Shown here in pieces: positions 46,674 to 55,803 of a DNA stretch of 58,929 nucleotides (position 1 is the first letter of the stretch; the number at the start of each line of letters is the position of its first letter). Made by a program: the position numbers and the translations under genes. The stretch comes from Myxococcaceae bacterium (GTDB lineage: Bacteria > Myxococcota > Myxococcia > Myxococcales > Myxococcaceae), in NCBI GenBank assembly GCA_019694595.1, contig JAIBBQ010000015.1, forward strand, positions 1 to 58,929, given 5' to 3'. The notes under the pieces are model-generated. The model saw only the letters and a program-made list of their open reading frames with translations. It had not been told where the DNA came from and did not search any database.

Positions 46674-47920
46674 GCTCCCTCACTGCGCAGCGTGAACCCC
46701 AGGCCGACCAGCCACTGCACCTGAGGCGCCTGGGGCGAGCCGTCCAGCGCGGGCCCCAGGAACAAGGTGGCATGTCTAGCGCTGAGATCGACCCGCCACC
46801 AGCGCGCTCCTTCATAGCCTGCTCCGGCCTCCAAGTAGGTGGTCGCGAGGTTGCCCGACCCGGTCCCGAAGGCCTGGGTGGCCCCCGCCCGGGCATAGGT
46901 CGAGAAGTCGCGCTGGAGCGTCACCGTCACCGAGCCCTGGCCGTCGGCCCGCTCGTAGACCAGCGCCAGGAAGCGGTCGACGAAGGGGGCCAGGTTGCCC
47001 GAGAGGTTCAGGTCCACCGACGCCGTGCGCCACTCGAGCCGGTGCGACAAGGACAGCCGCCCCGCGGGCATCACCGCGGCGTTGGGGAGCACCGCCGCCG
47101 GCCCCAGCGTCACCATCGGCCCCCCCGGAGGCTGGTTCACCAGCTCGTCGAAGGGCGCCCGGTTGCCGACCGCGGTGGCCAGGCCCAGGCCCGCCTCGAA
47201 GGTGGTGCGCGGCCCCAGGAGCGTGCGCCAGCCCACGTCGAGCTCGCCGGACAGCACCTGCGCCAGGGTGGTGAAGATGGAGTACCGCAGCTGCGCCTGC
47301 ACCAGGAAGAAGTCGGTGGGCGTGGCGGTCCACACCACCCGCGAGAGCGCCCGCGGCGAGAGCTGGATGGGCAAGAACCGGCGCGAGTCCGCGTCGGAGC
47401 CGCCGCCCCAGGTGTAACCGAGCTGGAAGACCCACTGCGCGGAGCGGGTGAGGTCGTGCTCGAAGCCCACCGTGGCGTCGCCCGACAGCTCGCGCACCTG
47501 CCCCACCAGCCGCACCGGGTCCAGGGTGATGGCGGTGCCCTGCGTGCGCTGGATGGTCGAGAGGTCGAGCAACCCCTGCGACAGCGAGCCGGTGCCCAGG
47601 AAGCGCCAGCCGGCCACCGGCCGCCACTCGAGGTCGGCGCTCGCGCGCTGCGAGTAGTCGAAGCGCGGCGACAGCCACGGCTCGCGGAAGCGGAAGCTGG
47701 GGAAGTAGCCCAGGCCGATGGACCAGCCGGGCGCGGCGAGCACCGCCGACAGCCTCGGCGCGAGCTCGAGGTCGCCGGCCACGGTGGTGGCCAGGTCGAG
47801 CGCGGTGGGCGTGCGCACGCGCACGTTGGTCTGCAGGTCAGCGCGCCAGGTGAGGCGCGTCTGCCCGAAACCTGCGCCCGCGACGAGACAGCTCAGGGCG
47901 ATGAGCGCCCGGTACGTCAC
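46667..47920 (-). CDS. Outer-membrane beta-barrel of polysaccharide export (Wzp-like)
   Basis: A 417-residue protein with signal peptide (residues 1-19). About 18 alternating amphipathic strands (for example WSIGLGYFPSFRFREP, FQLGYTWGGGSDADS, VTVTLQRDFSTYA) end at the C-terminus in VGLGFTLRS. It is adjacent to and overlaps (ATGA) a short OPX lipoprotein lacking a membrane-spanning C-terminal segment. In Myxococcus such short OPX proteins work with a separate integral barrel; this pair fits that layout. Confidence 0.75.
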   Translation of the reverse strand: MTYRALIALSCLVAGAGFGQTRLTWRADLQTNVRVRTPTALDLATTVAGDLELAPRLSAVLAAPGWSIGLGYFPSFRFREPWLSPRFDYSQRASADLEWRPVAGWRFLGTGSLSQGLLDLSTIQRTQGTAITLDPVRLVGQVRELSGDATVGFEHDLTRSAQWVFQLGYTWGGGSDADSRRFLPIQLSPRALSRVVWTATPTDFFLVQAQLRYSIFTTLAQVLSGELDVGWRTLLGPRTTFEAGLGLATAVGNRAPFDELVNQPPGGPMVTLGPAAVLPNAAVMPAGRLSLSHRLEWRTASVDLNLSGNLAPFVDRFLALVYERADGQGSVTVTLQRDFSTYARAGATQAFGTGSGNLATTYLEAGAGYEGARWWRVDLSARHATLFLGPALDGSPQAPQVQWLVGLGFTLRSEGAW

Positions 47921-48525
47921 TCGACGAGCACCACGTCGCCGGCGCGCAGGGTGAACGAGGCCGCCTTGCCCTGGGCGCGGGAGAGCGCCTCGAAGGTGAA
48001 GTAGATGCGGGTCGGGTTCTCACCGGACTTGAGCGAGCGCATCACGAAGATGTCCTTGCGCGCGAAGGTGGTGAAGCCGCCGCTCTGCGCGAGCGCCTGC
48101 AGCACTCCGGCGGAGGAATCGACCACGTAGACGCCGGGGCGGGCGACCTCGCCCAGCACGGAGATCTGCACCGTGCGCTGCTCCTCGAGCGAGATGGTGA
48201 CCACCGGGGTGTTGATGAAGTCCTTGAGGCGGGTCTGCAGCTGCGCCGAGAGCACCACCGGGGTGTAGCCGGCCGCCACCACGTCGTTGAGGAAGGGCAG
48301 CGAGATCTTCCCGTCGGCGCGCACGCGGGGCCGGGCCGACATCTGGTCCTGGTTGAAGACGCGCACGTGGAGCAGGTCGCCCGGGCGGATGACGTATTCC
48401 GCGTCCTGCGGCGACGGGTCCTTGAACTCGTCGACCGAGGTGTACACGCCGAGGTCGTGCTTGCAGCCGGCGAGCAGGAGCGCCGCGGCGAAGGCGGCGA
48501 AGGCGCTACGAGACTTGAGGCTCAC
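47917..48525 (-). CDS. Short OPX (Wza-like) polysaccharide export lipoprotein
   Basis: A 202-residue lipoprotein (lipobox LLLAGC, Cys21). Poly_export domain (about 40-110; YVIRPGDLLHVRVFNQDQMS and DGKISLPFLNDV) and one SLBB-like domain (about 115-195; VQISVLGEVARPGVYVVDSS) are seen. It lacks the C-terminal helix that spans the outer membrane in E. coli Wza, which is also why it is short. It starts 20 bp inside the end of the flippase gene. Confidence 0.9.
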   Translation of the reverse strand: MSLKSRSAFAAFAAALLLAGCKHDLGVYTSVDEFKDPSPQDAEYVIRPGDLLHVRVFNQDQMSARPRVRADGKISLPFLNDVVAAGYTPVVLSAQLQTRLKDFINTPVVTISLEEQRTVQISVLGEVARPGVYVVDSSAGVLQALAQSGGFTTFARKDIFVMRSLKSGENPTRIYFTFEALSRAQGKAASFTLRAGDVVLVE

Positions 48526-50041
48526 GTTTCCTCCGGGAAGCTTCCTTCATGAAGCCGGTGAGTTCCCGCGGGTCGACCGCGCGAGTCACCAGCACCAGCA
48601 CCAGGTACACCGCGGCGTCGATGAGCACCCGCACCAGGCCGCGGGCCGCGTCGACCCCCGCCTGCCGCAAGGCCACGTCGACGCCGATGACCACCGCGCA
48701 GACCGCGAGCGTCTTGGCCATCATCACCACCGTGCGGCGATCGAACCCGCGCTTGCCCATCATCACCAGCATGGTGATCGCCACGCCGCCTTCGGTGGCG
48801 ATCTGCACGGTGGCGCACGCCGCGCCCCCGCCGGAAGCGCCCAGCCAGTGGATGGCAGGGAGAATGAGCACCACGTTGGCGACCATGTTGAGCACCAGCC
48901 CGGCGAGCGAGATGCGCATGAGCTGCCAGGCGCGGTTCTCGATCTGCAGCACCATGGCGCTCATGATCGACACGTAGATGAACAGGTAGATGGGCGAGAG
49001 CAGCCGCAGCGCGAGCGCCGCCGGCGCGTACGCCGGGCCGTACATGAACGACAGCAACGTCTCGGCCCCCACCCCGAGCGCGAGCGAGATGGGAATGGCG
49101 AACACCATCACCAGCTCGACGCTGCGCTTCACCAGGGTGTCGTATTCCTTGGGGTCGTTGTCCCGCGCGCGGGTGAGCAGCGGCATCAGCACGCCGTAGA
49201 GCAGCGGCGTCACCAGCATCGACAGCCCGCCCAGCGCGGCGGCGGCGCCGTACCAGGCCGTCTCCTGCTTCGCGCCCGCCTCGCCGAGCGGCCCTTCGGC
49301 GAGCACGCTCAGGATGAAGACGTCGAACTTGTTGTAGACGGTGTGGAAGATGTTGTTGAGGTAGTACGGCAACGTCGCGGTGATGATCACCTTCGAGGGG
49401 GTCCACCCGAAGTTGGCGATGGTGAGCCCCATGTGCACCCGGCACAGCCACCAGCAGACCAGCGCCTTGATGAGCTCGCTCACCAGCATCGACACCGCGA
49501 TGGCTTCCACCCCGTAGCCGAGGCGCACCCCGACCAGCGAGCCGGCGGCCCACAGCACCTTGGTCACCACGTTGATGACCGACAGGCCGGTCACCGTGGT
49601 GTTCGACTGCAGGAGCGCCGCGAAGGTGAAGTTCAGCGCCATGAAGAACTGGGTCGCCGCGAGCAGCCACACCAGCTCGTCGAAGTCGGAAGTGCGCCCC
49701 GTCACCGACATGGTGAGCAACATGCCGATGGTGATGGGCACCATGAGCAACAGCCGCAGCATCAGCGTGCTGCCGAAGAAGTCGTTGGCGTGCTTCGGCC
49801 GCAGGGGGATTTCCTTGCGGACGTAGGCATCGATGCCCAGCCCGAGCACGATGCACCAGGTGGCGGTGAAGCCGTCGGCGGCGTCCAGCGGCCCGAAGGC
49901 GCCCGCGTCCATCGAGCGGCGCAGCAGGGGGCGGATCAGGAAGCCGATGATGAGCGTGGTGCCGAGCGAGCCGCCCAGCTTGGCGAGGTTGCGGACCGCG
50001 ACCTGCAGGTCCCGCTTCGAGCTGGTTGCCCCGTCAGCCAT
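48506..50041 (-). CDS. Wzx-type polysaccharide flippase
   Basis: A 511-residue polytopic protein with about 14 TM helices in the MATE/MOP arrangement (for example GGSLGTTLIIGFLIRPLL and YYLNNIFHTVYNKFDVFILS). Family PST/Wzx flips undecaprenyl-linked repeat units. It is the first gene of a minus-strand operon flippase-OPX-barrel-receiver-BY-kinase-like. No Wzy polymerase or Wzc co-polymerase is found in this window; they may lie elsewhere. Confidence 0.88.
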   Translation of the reverse strand: MADGATSSKRDLQVAVRNLAKLGGSLGTTLIIGFLIRPLLRRSMDAGAFGPLDAADGFTATWCIVLGLGIDAYVRKEIPLRPKHANDFFGSTLMLRLLLMVPITIGMLLTMSVTGRTSDFDELVWLLAATQFFMALNFTFAALLQSNTTVTGLSVINVVTKVLWAAGSLVGVRLGYGVEAIAVSMLVSELIKALVCWWLCRVHMGLTIANFGWTPSKVIITATLPYYLNNIFHTVYNKFDVFILSVLAEGPLGEAGAKQETAWYGAAAALGGLSMLVTPLLYGVLMPLLTRARDNDPKEYDTLVKRSVELVMVFAIPISLALGVGAETLLSFMYGPAYAPAALALRLLSPIYLFIYVSIMSAMVLQIENRAWQLMRISLAGLVLNMVANVVLILPAIHWLGASGGGAACATVQIATEGGVAITMLVMMGKRGFDRRTVVMMAKTLAVCAVVIGVDVALRQAGVDAARGLVRVLIDAAVYLVLVLVTRAVDPRELTGFMKEASRRKREPQVS

Positions 50042-50189
50042 CGCCAGGGAGTCTCGTAGCCCGGAACGGGAATTCCCAGAAGGACTTCAAGGGGGAGCGC
50101 CGAAAGACCCCGACCGCGCGCCGGCCGCGCGACATGGTCCGCTCCCGCGCGTCGTCCGGTATGACCGCTGGACCGAAGGGAGCACACCG

Positions 50190-50549
50190 ATGCGCTGCGC
50201 GATGCTGCTGGGGCTGTTGTGCTGGCTGGGCTGCGGTGGTGGTGGTGGGTCCACCGCGGTGTGCGACCGGCTGGGCAGCGCCGCGACGCACCTCAAGGAC
50301 GTGCTGGCGAAGTGTCCAGGCTCGGGCGACGCCGCCATCACCACCTTCAACGCGAGCGTCTGCAGCATGAACCTCTCGAAGTGCAGCGGCTCGGAGCAGG
50401 CCACGCTCGACCTGCTCGCCCAGTGTGACCAGCAGATCGCCGCGTGCGGCTCCGCCGCCGACCGTCAGACGGCGCAGGCCGCCGTGGAAGCGTGCGCCGC
50501 CAGGGTGAACGGGCTCAGCCAGGACTGTCTGCGGGCCATCTCCGGCTGA
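50190..50549 (+). CDS. Cys-rich small lipoprotein (copy 1)
   Basis: A 119-residue protein with lipobox WLGC (Cys15) and a Gly-rich linker. The mature part has nine or so Cys at spacings shared with copy 2 (VCDRLGS, KC, SVCSMNLSKC, QCDQQIAAC, EACAARV, DCLRAISG), suggesting a disulfide-bonded helical fold. No family recognised. It lies on the opposite strand within the polysaccharide cluster. Confidence 0.75.
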   Translation: MRCAMLLGLLCWLGCGGGGGSTAVCDRLGSAATHLKDVLAKCPGSGDAAITTFNASVCSMNLSKCSGSEQATLDLLAQCDQQIAACGSAADRQTAQAAVEACAARVNGLSQDCLRAISG

Positions 50550-51029
50550 CGGCGCCGCGACATCCCTTGGAGCTCCAGCCAGGCCCGAGGTCGTTTCGGA
50601 GCGGCTCCGCCCACGCTTGCGAACCCTGAGCGCCTGCAGGTCCTGGGGTAAGACCCGTCGAAACCGGGGGAAGACACCGATGCGCTTCGCGATGCTGCTG
50701 GGTCTGCTGTGCTTGCTGGGCTGCGGGTGCGGTGTCTGCGACCGGCTCGGGAGCGCCTGGTCCCACATTGTCTACGTGCGGACGAAGTGTCCGCCCGGGG
50801 GGCACGGCAACATCAACCTCTTTGACCCGAACGTCTGCAGCGCGTTCGTCTCGAAGTGCAGCAGCTCCGAGCTGGCAACGGTCGACCAGTTCGTGCAGTG
50901 CATCCATCAGATTGCCCCGTGCGCCTCCGAAGCCGACCAGCAGTCGGCGGAGACGGCCATGAGGGCGTGCTTCACCAAGGTGGTGACAGGGGTGAACCAG
51001 GACTGTCTGCGGGCCATCTCCGGCTGACG
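50519..51029 (+). repeat. Duplicated 33-bp 3' ends of the two Cys-rich lipoprotein genes
   Basis: Thirty-three identical bases occur at 50519-50551 and 50997-51029, covering the end of each gene and its stop. Similarity continues through the signal-peptide region of both genes. This marks a tandem duplication of a unit of about 480 bp with the middle diverged. Confidence 0.8.
50680..51027 (+). CDS. Cys-rich small lipoprotein (copy 2)
   Basis: A 115-residue paralogue of the preceding gene: the same signal peptide (MRFAMLLGLLCLLGC) and DCLRAISG ending, the same Cys framework (VCDRLGS, KC, NVCSAFVSKC, QCIHQIAPC, RAC), but different loops. Identity is highest at both ends and low in the middle, suggesting selection for diversification. 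Function unknown. Confidence 0.75.
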   Translation: MRFAMLLGLLCLLGCGCGVCDRLGSAWSHIVYVRTKCPPGGHGNINLFDPNVCSAFVSKCSSSELATVDQFVQCIHQIAPCASEADQQSAETAMRACFTKVVTGVNQDCLRAISG

Positions 51030-51042
51030 CGGGGAGCGGCCC

Positions 51043-52437
51043 TCAGCTCGCGCCGCGGCCGGTGAGCACCACCGGCACGGTCTTCAAGATGAGGTTGATG
51101 TCGCCCTTGAGCGACCAGTGGTCGATGTACTGCATGTCCAGGTACATCCACTGCTCGAAGGAGATCTGGTTGCGGCCCGACACCTGCCAGATGCAGGTGA
51201 GGCCCGGGCGCACCGACAGGCGGCGGCGCTGCCACGCCTCGTACTTCGCCACCTCGGGCGGCACCGGCGGGCGGGGGCCGACGACGCTCATGTCGCCGCG
51301 GAGCACGTTGATGAGCTGGGGCAGCTCGTCGATGGAGAACTTGCGGATGAAGCGACCGATGCGCGTCACGCGCGGGTCGTTCTTCATCTTGAACACCGGG
51401 CCCGACTGCTCGTTGAGCTTCTCGAGCTTGGCCTTCAGCTCCTCGGCGTTCACCACCATGCTGCGGAACTTGAGCATGTTGAACGGCTTGCCGTGCAAGC
51501 CGGTGCGCACCTGCTTGAAGAAGATGGGGCCGCGCGAGGTGAGCTTGATGATGATCGCCACGCCGGCGAGCAGCGGGAAGAGCAGCCACAGCGCCACCGC
51601 CGACGCCACGATGTCGAACAGGCGCTTGATGGCCATCTGCGACGGCTTCACGTCGATGGAGACGTAGTGAATGTACCCGTCGGCGATGGCGCGGCTCGCC
51701 ACCGGGCGCGCGCGGTCGAGGCGGAAGCTGTAGGCGGGCAGCGCGAACGGCAAGCCGAACTTCTCGCAGACCTTGATGGCCGCCTGCATCGCCTCGGCGT
51801 GCTTGAGCGTGCTGCCGGCGATGTACACCTCGCTCACCGGCACGGTGCGCAGGATGCCTTCGAGCTCGCCCACGGTGCCCAGGAAGCTCGCCTTGAGCGC
51901 GTCGGGCCGCTGCTCGTCGTCGAAGCGCAGGAAGCCCGCGACGTGGCGGCGCCCCTTGCGCTGGATGTCCTCGCAGGTGATGCGGCCCATCGGCCCGGTG
52001 CCGATGATGAGCACGTCATCGAGCGGGCCTTCGCTCGCGGCGAGGTGGCGGAAGATGCCCACCCGCAAGACGAGCGCCACCGGCCAGACGGTCATCAGGA
52101 ACTGCGGCACGCGCGGCAGGCTGGTCGACTCGGGGCCCACCAGCGTCACCACCGTGAGCACGGTGGTCACCGCCAGCACCAGGATGCTGACCAGGGCGAT
52201 GTCGTCCATCACCTCGCGCTCGGCGCCGGGGTCGTAGTGGCGCAGCGCGGTGGCGGTGATGAGCCACACCGCGCTCGCCGCCACGCCGAACCACACCAGC
52301 TCGGCGTGCACGGTGCCATCGGTGCGGCCGCTCCACATCGCGGCGATCATCACCGACGCCAGCAGCCACACGAGGTCGATGCCCAGGTTGAGCTTCGACG
52401 AGAGGCCTGGGGCGAAGCTGCCCTGGGCGGGGGTCAT
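51043..52437 (-). CDS. Polyprenyl glycosylphosphotransferase (initiating enzyme)
   Basis: A 464-residue WbaP/EpsZ-type protein (start ATG 52437; GTG 52446 possible). Four to five N-terminal TM helices, a CoA-binding-like Rossmann region (DVLIIGTGPMGR), a fifth TM, then the catalytic domain: RLFDIVASAVALWLLFPLL, KLTSRGPIFFKQVRTG, FKMKNDPRVTRIGR, SIDELPQLINVLRGDMS and GRNQISFEQW. It transfers a sugar-1-phosphate to undecaprenyl phosphate to start repeat-unit assembly. It is divergent from the WecG/TagA transferase. Confidence 0.92.
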   Translation of the reverse strand: MTPAQGSFAPGLSSKLNLGIDLVWLLASVMIAAMWSGRTDGTVHAELVWFGVAASAVWLITATALRHYDPGAEREVMDDIALVSILVLAVTTVLTVVTLVGPESTSLPRVPQFLMTVWPVALVLRVGIFRHLAASEGPLDDVLIIGTGPMGRITCEDIQRKGRRHVAGFLRFDDEQRPDALKASFLGTVGELEGILRTVPVSEVYIAGSTLKHAEAMQAAIKVCEKFGLPFALPAYSFRLDRARPVASRAIADGYIHYVSIDVKPSQMAIKRLFDIVASAVALWLLFPLLAGVAIIIKLTSRGPIFFKQVRTGLHGKPFNMLKFRSMVVNAEELKAKLEKLNEQSGPVFKMKNDPRVTRIGRFIRKFSIDELPQLINVLRGDMSVVGPRPPVPPEVAKYEAWQRRRLSVRPGLTCIWQVSGRNQISFEQWMYLDMQYIDHWSLKGDINLILKTVPVVLTGRGAS

Positions 52438-52639
52438 CGCTGGCACCTGTCGGGGGAAGTCCGCATGGTCAGAAGTGGCCGTGGATTATCGACGCTTCGA
52501 GGCTGCTTGTGAGTGTTAGGCGCTTTCACTTCCTGATTCCACTTGCGCCTCAACACGTTAGGAGTTCTCGAGGTCAATAACACACCGCGTCAGGACCTCG
52601 TCAACCCCGCCGCCCGGGCCGCTGGTAAGGAAGCGGCCC

Positions 52640-53419
52640 ATGGCTCAACCCCAGCGGCGGCTGGTCATCGGTCAGGTCCCCATCGACGTCATCACCTTCG
52701 ACGGCGCCCTCGACGCCATCGAGGCGCTGGTCGAGGCCAAGGCCGGCGGGTACGTGGTGACGCCCAACATCGACCACGTGGTGCTGGCGGAGTCGAACAC
52801 CGCCTTCCGCGACGCCTACCAGGGCGCGGCGCTCTCGCTGGTCGACGGGCAGCCCCTGGTGTGGGTGAGCAAGCAGGTCGGCGAGCGGCTCCCGGACAAG
52901 ATCTCCGGGTCGGACCTCATCTGGCCGCTGCTCGAGCGCGCGGCGAAGAAGCAGTGGCGCGTCTACTTCCTCGGCGCGGGCCCGGGCGTCGCCGAGAAGG
53001 CGGCCCAGGTGGTGCGCGAGCGCTACGGCACCAACGTGGTGGGCTGCGATTCGCCGATGGTGCCCAAGGACGCGCAGCCCGAGGCGATGAAGGCGGTCTT
53101 CGACAAGCTGAAGGCCGCCAAGCCCGACGTGGTGCTCTTCGCGCTCGGCGCGCCCAAGCAAGAAGTGCTGATGCACCGCTGCATGGCGCTCTACGCGCCC
53201 GCGGTCGGGCTGGGCATCGGCGCGGGCCTCGACTTCATCGCCGGCACGGTGGCGCGCGCCCCGGTGTGGATGCAGCGGGCCGGCCTCGAGTGGGCGTACC
53301 GGCTCTCGCGCGAGCCCAAGCGGCTGTGGCGGCGCTACCTCGTCGACGACCCCAAGTTCCTCGTCATCCTCGCGCGCACGCTGCGCCGGCCGATGGGCGA
53401 GCGGGTCACGGAGCGCTGA
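52640..53419 (+). CDS. WecG/TagA/CpsF-family glycosyltransferase
   Basis: A 259-residue enzyme of usual length with AAGGA before ATG. Family features: VVTPNIDHVV near the N-terminus, ALSLVDGQPLVW, GSDLIWPLLE, VYFLGAGPGVAEKAA, and ALGAPKQEVLMHR with GIGAGLDFIAGTVARAPVWMQRAGLEW near the end. It probably adds the second sugar (ManNAc-type) to the lipid-linked unit on the cytosolic face. It overlaps the photolyase start (TGATG). Confidence 0.92.
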   Translation: MAQPQRRLVIGQVPIDVITFDGALDAIEALVEAKAGGYVVTPNIDHVVLAESNTAFRDAYQGAALSLVDGQPLVWVSKQVGERLPDKISGSDLIWPLLERAAKKQWRVYFLGAGPGVAEKAAQVVRERYGTNVVGCDSPMVPKDAQPEAMKAVFDKLKAAKPDVVLFALGAPKQEVLMHRCMALYAPAVGLGIGAGLDFIAGTVARAPVWMQRAGLEWAYRLSREPKRLWRRYLVDDPKFLVILARTLRRPMGERVTER

Positions 53420-54900
53420 TGGCGTCGGTCGCTTCGACGGTGCCTGCGGTGCGGCGGCGGCGGCTCAACGAGGCGCCCGGCCGCAAGGAAGGCGACTACG
53501 TCCTCTACTGGATGACCGCGGCGCGGCGCACCAGGAGCAACTTCGCGCTCCAGCACGCGGTGGAGCTCGCGCGGGGCCTCTCGAAGCCGCTGGTGGTGCT
53601 CGAGGCCTTGCGGGTGGGCTACGCCGACGCCAGCGACCGGCTGCACCGCTTCGTGCTCCAGGGCATGGCCGACAACCGCGCGCGCTTCGCCAGGAAGCCG
53701 GCCACGTACCTCGCGTACGTGGAGCCGTCGCCCGGCGCCGGCAAGGGCCTGCTCGAGGCGCTGGCCGCCAAAGCCTGCTGCGTGGTGACCGACGACTTCC
53801 CCTGCTACTTCCTGCCGAAGATGACGGCGGCCGCGGCGGCGCGCCTTGAGGTCGCGGTGGAAGCGGTCGACGGCAACGGCCTGTACCCGATGCGGGCCAC
53901 CGAGCGCGTCTTCACCACCGCGCACTCCCTGCGGGTGCACCTGCAGAAGGAGCTCAAGCCGCACCTCTCCGAGCTGCCGGCGGAAGACCCGTTCAAGGGC
54001 GTGAAGCTCCCCGCGCTGGAATCGCTGCCCAGGGGGCTCGAGCGCGAATGGCCCATGGCGAGCGACGCGCTGCTCGAAGCGACGCCCGCTGCGCTGGCGG
54101 CGCTCCCCATCGACCACACGGTGGGGCCGGCGGTGCTCCAGGGCGGCAGCGAGGCGGGCGAGGCGCGCATGGCGTCGTTCGTCGCCGAGCGGCTCGCGCG
54201 CTACGAGGAAGACCGCAGCGAGCCCGAGCTCGAAGGCACCAGCGGGCTCTCGCCGTATCTCCACTTCGGCCACGTGGCGGTGCACGACGTGTTCCGCGCG
54301 GTGGTGAAACAGGAAGCCTGGAGCGTGGAGTCGCTGGGCCCAAGCAACGGCGGCAGCAAGGCGGGCTGGTGGAAGATGTCGGCGCCCGCCGAGGCGTTCC
54401 TCGACGAGCTCATCACCTGGCGCGAGCTCGCCTACAACATGGCGAGCCACCGGCCCGACGACTACTTCCGCTTCGACTCGCTGCCCGACTGGGCGCAGAA
54501 GACGCTCAAGGCCCACGAGCGCGACGAGCGGCCTCACCTCTACACGCTGGACGAGCTCGACCAGGCGAAGACCCACGACCCGCTGTGGAACGCGGCGATG
54601 GGGCAGATGAAGCGCGACGGCTGGTTCCACAACTACATGCGCATGCTCTGGGGGAAGAAGATCCTCGAGTGGTCGCCCAGCGCCGCCGAGGCACTCACGC
54701 GCATGGAGCGCCTGATGAACCGTTACTCGCTCGACGGCCGCAACCCCTGCAGCTACTCGGGCTACTTCTGGGTGCTCGGCCGCTACGACCGGCCGTGGGG
54801 CCCGGAACGGCCCATCTTCGGCGCCATCCGCTACATGTCGAGCGACAACACCGCGCGGAAGTTCTCGGTGAAGAAGTACGTGGAGAAGTACGCGCCGTGA
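53419..54900 (+). CDS. phr: Class II CPD photolyase
   Basis: A 493-residue protein. Antenna-domain opening [23 protein letters not shown]-domain motifs [43 protein letters not shown], and [20 protein letters not shown] with [12 protein letters not shown]: a class II pattern. It repairs cyclobutane pyrimidine dimers in light. It starts on the stop of the WecG gene and is followed by dtd with a GTGA overlap. Confidence 0.9.
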   Translation: MASVASTVPAVRRRRLNEAPGRKEGDYVLYWMTAARRTRSNFALQHAVELARGLSKPLVVLEALRVGYADASDRLHRFVLQGMADNRARFARKPATYLAYVEPSPGAGKGLLEALAAKACCVVTDDFPCYFLPKMTAAAAARLEVAVEAVDGNGLYPMRATERVFTTAHSLRVHLQKELKPHLSELPAEDPFKGVKLPALESLPRGLEREWPMASDALLEATPAALAALPIDHTVGPAVLQGGSEAGEARMASFVAERLARYEEDRSEPELEGTSGLSPYLHFGHVAVHDVFRAVVKQEAWSVESLGPSNGGSKAGWWKMSAPAEAFLDELITWRELAYNMASHRPDDYFRFDSLPDWAQKTLKAHERDERPHLYTLDELDQAKTHDPLWNAAMGQMKRDGWFHNYMRMLWGKKILEWSPSAAEALTRMERLMNRYSLDGRNPCSYSGYFWVLGRYDRPWGPERPIFGAIRYMSSDNTARKFSVKKYVEKYAP

Positions 54901-55343
54901 GAGCGCTGCTCCAGCGGGTCACCTGGGCCAAGGTGGAAGTCGACGGCCAGGTCGTCGGCGAGATCGGCCCGGGGATGCTGGCGCTCGTCGGCGTGGGCCA
55001 GGGCGACACCGAGGAAGACGTGGAGTGGCTGGCCGCCAAGGTCGCCGCGCTGCGCATCTTCGAGGACGACCAGGGGAAGATGAACCGCTCGCTCCTCGAC
55101 ACCAGCCGCGCGCTCCTCGCGGTCAGCCAGTTCACGCTCTACGCCGACACCCGGAAAGGCAACCGGCCGAGCTTCGTGGGCGCCGCGCCGCCGGACGAGG
55201 CGAAGCGGCTGTACGAGCGCTTCTGCGAGCAGGCGCAGGCGCTCGGCCTCACCGTGGCGCGCGGCATCTTCGCGGCGGACATGAAGGTGAGCCTGCTCAA
55301 CGACGGGCCGGTCACCATCTCGCTCGACTCCATCGCGCGATGA
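54897..55343 (+). CDS. dtd: D-aminoacyl-tRNA deacylase
   Basis: A 148-residue enzyme from GTG 54897 (GTGA overlap with photolyase). Family motifs: [34 protein letters not shown], and [11 protein letters not shown] containing the Gly-cis-Pro element that checks chirality. Full length. It hydrolyses D-aminoacyl-tRNAs and mischarged Gly-tRNA-Ala. Confidence 0.95.
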   Translation: MRALLQRVTWAKVEVDGQVVGEIGPGMLALVGVGQGDTEEDVEWLAAKVAALRIFEDDQGKMNRSLLDTSRALLAVSQFTLYADTRKGNRPSFVGAAPPDEAKRLYERFCEQAQALGLTVARGIFAADMKVSLLNDGPVTISLDSIAR

Positions 55344-55774
55344 AGCTCTGGGCGCTCCTCGCGGCGGCGTCGCTCAATCTCTACCTCCTGGGCGTGATGG
55401 TGCTCTTCGCGGCGGTCGTCTACCCGCAGTTCGCCAGCGTGGACCGGGCGGTGTTTCCCCCGCTCTACCAGGCGTTCACCGCGCGCATCCCGGTGCCGGT
55501 GGTGCTCTTCGAGTTCCTGGCCTTCTTCAGCACCCTGGTGCTCTACGCCGCCCGGCCCGACGCGGTGCCGGCGTGGCTGGTGCACGCGGTGGTGGCGCTG
55601 GGCGTGGCCTACTTCGCCATCACCTTCGGCTGGCACCTGAAGACCCACGCGGTGCTGGGCCAGGGCGACAACTCCGCCGAGGTGCTGCGGCGGCTGCTCG
55701 CGAGTCAGTGGGCGCGCACCGCGGTGCACGCCGCGCGGGTCGGCCTGCTCGCCTGGGCGCTCGCGCTGCGCTGA
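55340..55774 (+). CDS. Four-helix membrane protein
   Basis: A 144-residue protein with four TM helices (about 7-27, 50-70, 77-97, 122-142), overlapping dtd (ATGA). The topology resembles DUF1772/DUF4149-type small membrane proteins, with 'VVYPQF' and '[13 protein letters not shown]' segments. Function unknown. Confidence 0.7.
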   Translation: MKLWALLAAASLNLYLLGVMVLFAAVVYPQFASVDRAVFPPLYQAFTARIPVPVVLFEFLAFFSTLVLYAARPDAVPAWLVHAVVALGVAYFAITFGWHLKTHAVLGQGDNSAEVLRRLLASQWARTAVHAARVGLLAWALALR

Positions 55775-55803
55775 ACGTCACCCCGGGCCAGTATGACTGG
55801 CGC

